Source: Owenweeksia sp965229445 (GTDB taxonomy: Bacteria; Bacteroidota; Bacteroidia; Flavobacteriales; Schleiferiaceae). Taken from it: a stretch of DNA of 64,000 nt. A model generated the notes under the pieces. It was given only the letters and a program-made list of their open reading frames with translations. It did no database searches and had not been told where the DNA came from. The translations under genes were made by a program, and so were the position numbers. The DNA lies in assembly GCA_965229445.1 (NCBI GenBank), contig OZ245876.1, positions 1,116,001-1,180,000 on the forward strand, in the 5' to 3' direction. Position 1 is the stretch's first letter; each line of letters begins with the position of its first letter. Of the stretch, positions 61,800-64,000 are shown in pieces.

Positions 61800-63104
61800 A
61801 TGGTCTTGATCTATGTGGAGAAGATTACGCCGCGATTGAATTACATTACCAATCTCTTGTTGGGTGACCTGCTTGGGCAGGAGGTAAGACTGACGACCAG
61901 TCAGGAGGAGTATATAAACGCCAAGCTGCCCAAGATCAATTACTCTCGTAATCCAATTCAGAGTGGTATTTATATTCATGCCGTGAACCTTCTGTTTGAG
62001 ACGGATATTTTTCAGCAGGAGTTTCAAACCACAGAACATGAAGGCACCTTAATATTCTTTTTGTCGGGAAAGAAGTCATTATTGCCTTTCGATCCTTTTG
62101 CCGCTTCCTTCTATTTAGTTAGTCGCTACGAGGAGTATCTTCCTCATATAGCAGATGTTCATGGACGCTATCCCGCGAGAGAGAGTTTGATGTATAAGGA
62201 GAAAGTTCTGGATCGCCCCCTTGTCAATGAGTACGCCAGAATTCTGGGAAATCTACTGCTTGAACATAATCCTGGCATGACCCTTACCGGCACGGATTAC
62301 TCCTATATAAGTACCGTGGATATTGATGCGGCTTCAACTTATCTCGGAAAAGGCTTGATTAGAAGTATGGGTGCATACGCAAAAGACCTTGCCAATTTGC
62401 GCTTTAGTGAACTTCTGGAACGCACAAAATGTTTTGTTGGAGCGATTCCTGACCCTTATGAAACTTTTGATTATCAACTAAGTCTGCAAGAAAAGTATGG
62501 TTACAAGAGCATATATTTTGTGCTGTTTGCCCGTTTGAGTCAGTTTGATCGCAGCCTGACCTTGCACAGCAACCGACTGCATAAATACATTAAGGGAATT
62601 AGCGATTTTTGTGAGGTCGGTATTCATCCCTCTTACCGTTCTAACGCCAATCTCGAGATTCTGGAGGAGGAGCTGAAGCGCCTCGAAGATGTATTAAACA
62701 GGGATGTAACAAAGAGTCGCCAGCATTTTCTAAAACTAACCTTACCAGACACCTATAGAAACTTAGTAGAGTTGGAGATAACTGATGATTTTACCATGGG
62801 CTTTGCCAGTGAGCCAGGATATCGGGCAGGAATTTGTACTCCATTCTATTTTTATGACCTGGAACTGGAACGTGAAACACACCTTAAGGTCCATCCTTTT
62901 AGTGTAATGGATGGCACCTTTATATATTATCGCAATACTAGGCCAGAGGATGCCTGGAATATCATATCTGATCACATTAAAACGAACCGAAATTTTGGTG
63001 GACAATTTGTTTCTATCTGGCATAACCGGATTTTTAGTGAAAAAGAATTGGAATGGCAGGGGTGGAATGAGGTATATACGGAAATGGTGAAGCGAGCTAC
63101 ATGA
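61800..63104 (+). CDS. Polysaccharide deacetylase family protein (Bacteroidota type)
   Basis: 434 residues. The N-terminal ~130 residues are a conserved Bacteroidota extension (LLGDLLGQEVRLTTSQEEYI, LPFDPFAASFYLVSRYEEYL). A NodB-like domain follows with YISTVDIDAASTYLGK, where VDID holds the metal-binding Asp, and FCEVGIHPSYRSNANLE, with the His-x-S-Y motif. The last part includes SEPGYRAGICTPFYFYDLE. No signal peptide is visible, so the protein acts in the cytosol or is exported in another way. It overlaps the next gene by four bases, which suggests a joint role in glycan or cell-wall modification. The substrate is unknown. Confidence 0.82.
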   Translation: MVLIYVEKITPRLNYITNLLLGDLLGQEVRLTTSQEEYINAKLPKINYSRNPIQSGIYIHAVNLLFETDIFQQEFQTTEHEGTLIFFLSGKKSLLPFDPFAASFYLVSRYEEYLPHIADVHGRYPARESLMYKEKVLDRPLVNEYARILGNLLLEHNPGMTLTGTDYSYISTVDIDAASTYLGKGLIRSMGAYAKDLANLRFSELLERTKCFVGAIPDPYETFDYQLSLQEKYGYKSIYFVLFARLSQFDRSLTLHSNRLHKYIKGISDFCEVGIHPSYRSNANLEILEEELKRLEDVLNRDVTKSRQHFLKLTLPDTYRNLVELEITDDFTMGFASEPGYRAGICTPFYFYDLELERETHLKVHPFSVMDGTFIYYRNTRPEDAWNIISDHIKTNRNFGGQFVSIWHNRIFSEKELEWQGWNEVYTEMVKRAT

Positions 63105-64000
63105 TCAGGTATGTCAGAAACAACTTTATCAATCGCGGCAAGTATGATCACTGTGTCAGGATGGATGAACTTGGGCTATTTTATGGCTATTCCTGGTATC
63201 TCGATGAGGTTTGCTCAAACTGGGATTGCCTCGTGCTTAATGATTACGATGCAGTATGGCCACTTCCTTTGCGGGTAAAGTTTGGTCTTAAGTATTTCTA
63301 CCGTCCATTTGCCGTTCAACAACTTGGATTTTTCAGCAAGAGAGCATTAACGGAAGATGAAGGGAAGCAATTTCTCGAAGCAATGACGAGCAATTGTCGA
63401 TATGCCGATCTATATCTCAATGAAGGTCAACTGGAGTTTGCGAGTAAACATCCCCATCTTCGATATCACAATAACATCAACCTCACCCTTAGTTTAAATC
63501 AGACATTCCGGGAGATTTATCACAGCTACAGCAAGAATACACGGCGCAACATTTCGAAAGCTTCGAATAACAAGCTCCAGATATTTGAACATGATGATCC
63601 TGAGAGGCTTGTTAATTTGTTTAAGGAGAACCGGGGAGAGTCTTTAAATCTTACTGGAGAATTCTATCGCAATATGAGCAAGGCGATGTACAATGCTTTG
63701 CATAAATCTATCGGAAAGGTCTGGACCGTTTACAACGAAAGAAATTCCTTATGTGGTGGAATTTTTGTGATAGAAACAGACAAGCGCCATACGCTGCTTT
63801 TTTCAGCCAGTTCACAAGAAGGTAAAGAATTGAGAGCAATGTACTACCTCATCAATGAGTACTTAATATATAGCTGTGGAAGCCATAAAATCTTTGATTT
63901 TGAAGGAAGTAATCATAGCGGACTACAAAGGTTTTATCAGGGATTCGGTGCACAAGTAAAAACCTATATCAATGTGCAGTATAATGGCTTACCCTGGCCA
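63101..64000 (+). CDS. GNAT/FemAB-like acyltransferase, C-terminus beyond the window
   Basis: At least 300 residues from an ATG overlapping the deacetylase stop (ATGA), with no stop before the window edge. Features of the FemAB/GNAT-like fold: LYGYSWYLDEVCSNWD-type N-terminal strand (here FYGYSWYLDEVC), WPLPLRVKFGLKYFYRP, the YSKNTRRNISKA basic stretch, GGIFVIETDKRHTLLFSASS and DFEGSNHSGLQRFYQGFGA. The last motif is typical of FemAB-related lipid II or glycan acyltransferases (DFGGS...FK-F). Only the end appears to be missing. It is probably the partner of the adjacent deacetylase. Confidence 0.8.
   Translation, partial: MIRYVRNNFINRGKYDHCVRMDELGLFYGYSWYLDEVCSNWDCLVLNDYDAVWPLPLRVKFGLKYFYRPFAVQQLGFFSKRALTEDEGKQFLEAMTSNCRYADLYLNEGQLEFASKHPHLRYHNNINLTLSLNQTFREIYHSYSKNTRRNISKASNNKLQIFEHDDPERLVNLFKENRGESLNLTGEFYRNMSKAMYNALHKSIGKVWTVYNERNSLCGGIFVIETDKRHTLLFSASSQEGKELRAMYYLINEYLIYSCGSHKIFDFEGSNHSGLQRFYQGFGAQVKTYINVQYNGLPWP

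Overview
The window comes from a member of the Bacteroidota, most likely a marine member of the Flavobacteriales. The evidence is a type IX secretion (type B) sorting domain, PKD-rich surface proteins, an exosortase F (XrtF) gene with its partner, a UpxY/NusG-like antiterminator, TAnnTTTG-type -7 promoter boxes and an AT-rich base composition. Order-level placement rests mainly on XrtF, which is known from Flavobacteriia; nothing here fixes genus or species. No tRNA, rRNA, CRISPR array, insertion sequence or phage gene was seen.

Layout. 1-6.1 kb (minus strand): a very large PKD-repeat surface protein cut by the window edge, and a second secreted protein with a type B T9SS C-terminal domain, separated by about 650 bp without a gene. 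6.1-53.0 kb (plus strand): one long surface-glycan locus. It opens with two UDP-ManNAc3NAcA-type sugar genes (wbpD/wbpB), then a sulfate module (SLC13 permease, cysC, cysD, cysN), the export pair wza/wzc, a UpxY-like antiterminator, a winged-helix regulator, and a dense, mostly overlapping operon (17.5-46.9 kb) with nucleotide-sugar enzymes, Wzx flippase, Wzy polymerase, six GT4-type glycosyltransferases, two sulfotransferases, methyltransferases (one broken by an in-frame stop), a pyruvyltransferase-like protein, a deacetylase-like protein, a CapK-like adenylate-forming enzyme, two initiating phosphoglycosyl transferases, acyltransferases and two DegT aminotransferases. A second UDP-GlcNAc 2-epimerase, a PglF/WbpM-type dehydratase, an outer-membrane barrel, XrtF and the XrtF partner close the locus.

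53.1-57.6 kb: a MacAB-like four-gene ABC efflux operon. 57.7-60.2 kb (minus): a small membrane protein and a compact operon of an SPFH protein, a small membrane protein and a 50-residue ribbon-helix-helix protein. 60.2-64 kb (plus): a YceI lipoprotein with a strong terminator, radC, a polysaccharide deacetylase and a GNAT/FemAB-like protein cut by the window edge.

How it fits together (inference from family knowledge): the permease and CysCDN would import sulfate and make PAPS. The absence of a PAPS reductase here and the presence of two sulfotransferases suggest PAPS is spent on sulfating the glycan. TviB/TviC-like, Wbp-like, PglFED-like and UDP-GlcA 4-epimerase genes supply acidic and di-N-acetylated sugars. 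The phosphoglycosyl transferases start the repeat unit on lipid, the GTs extend it, Wzx flips it, Wzy polymerises it, and Wza/Wzc export it under UpxY control. The product is probably a sulfated, uronic-acid-rich capsule or exopolysaccharide.
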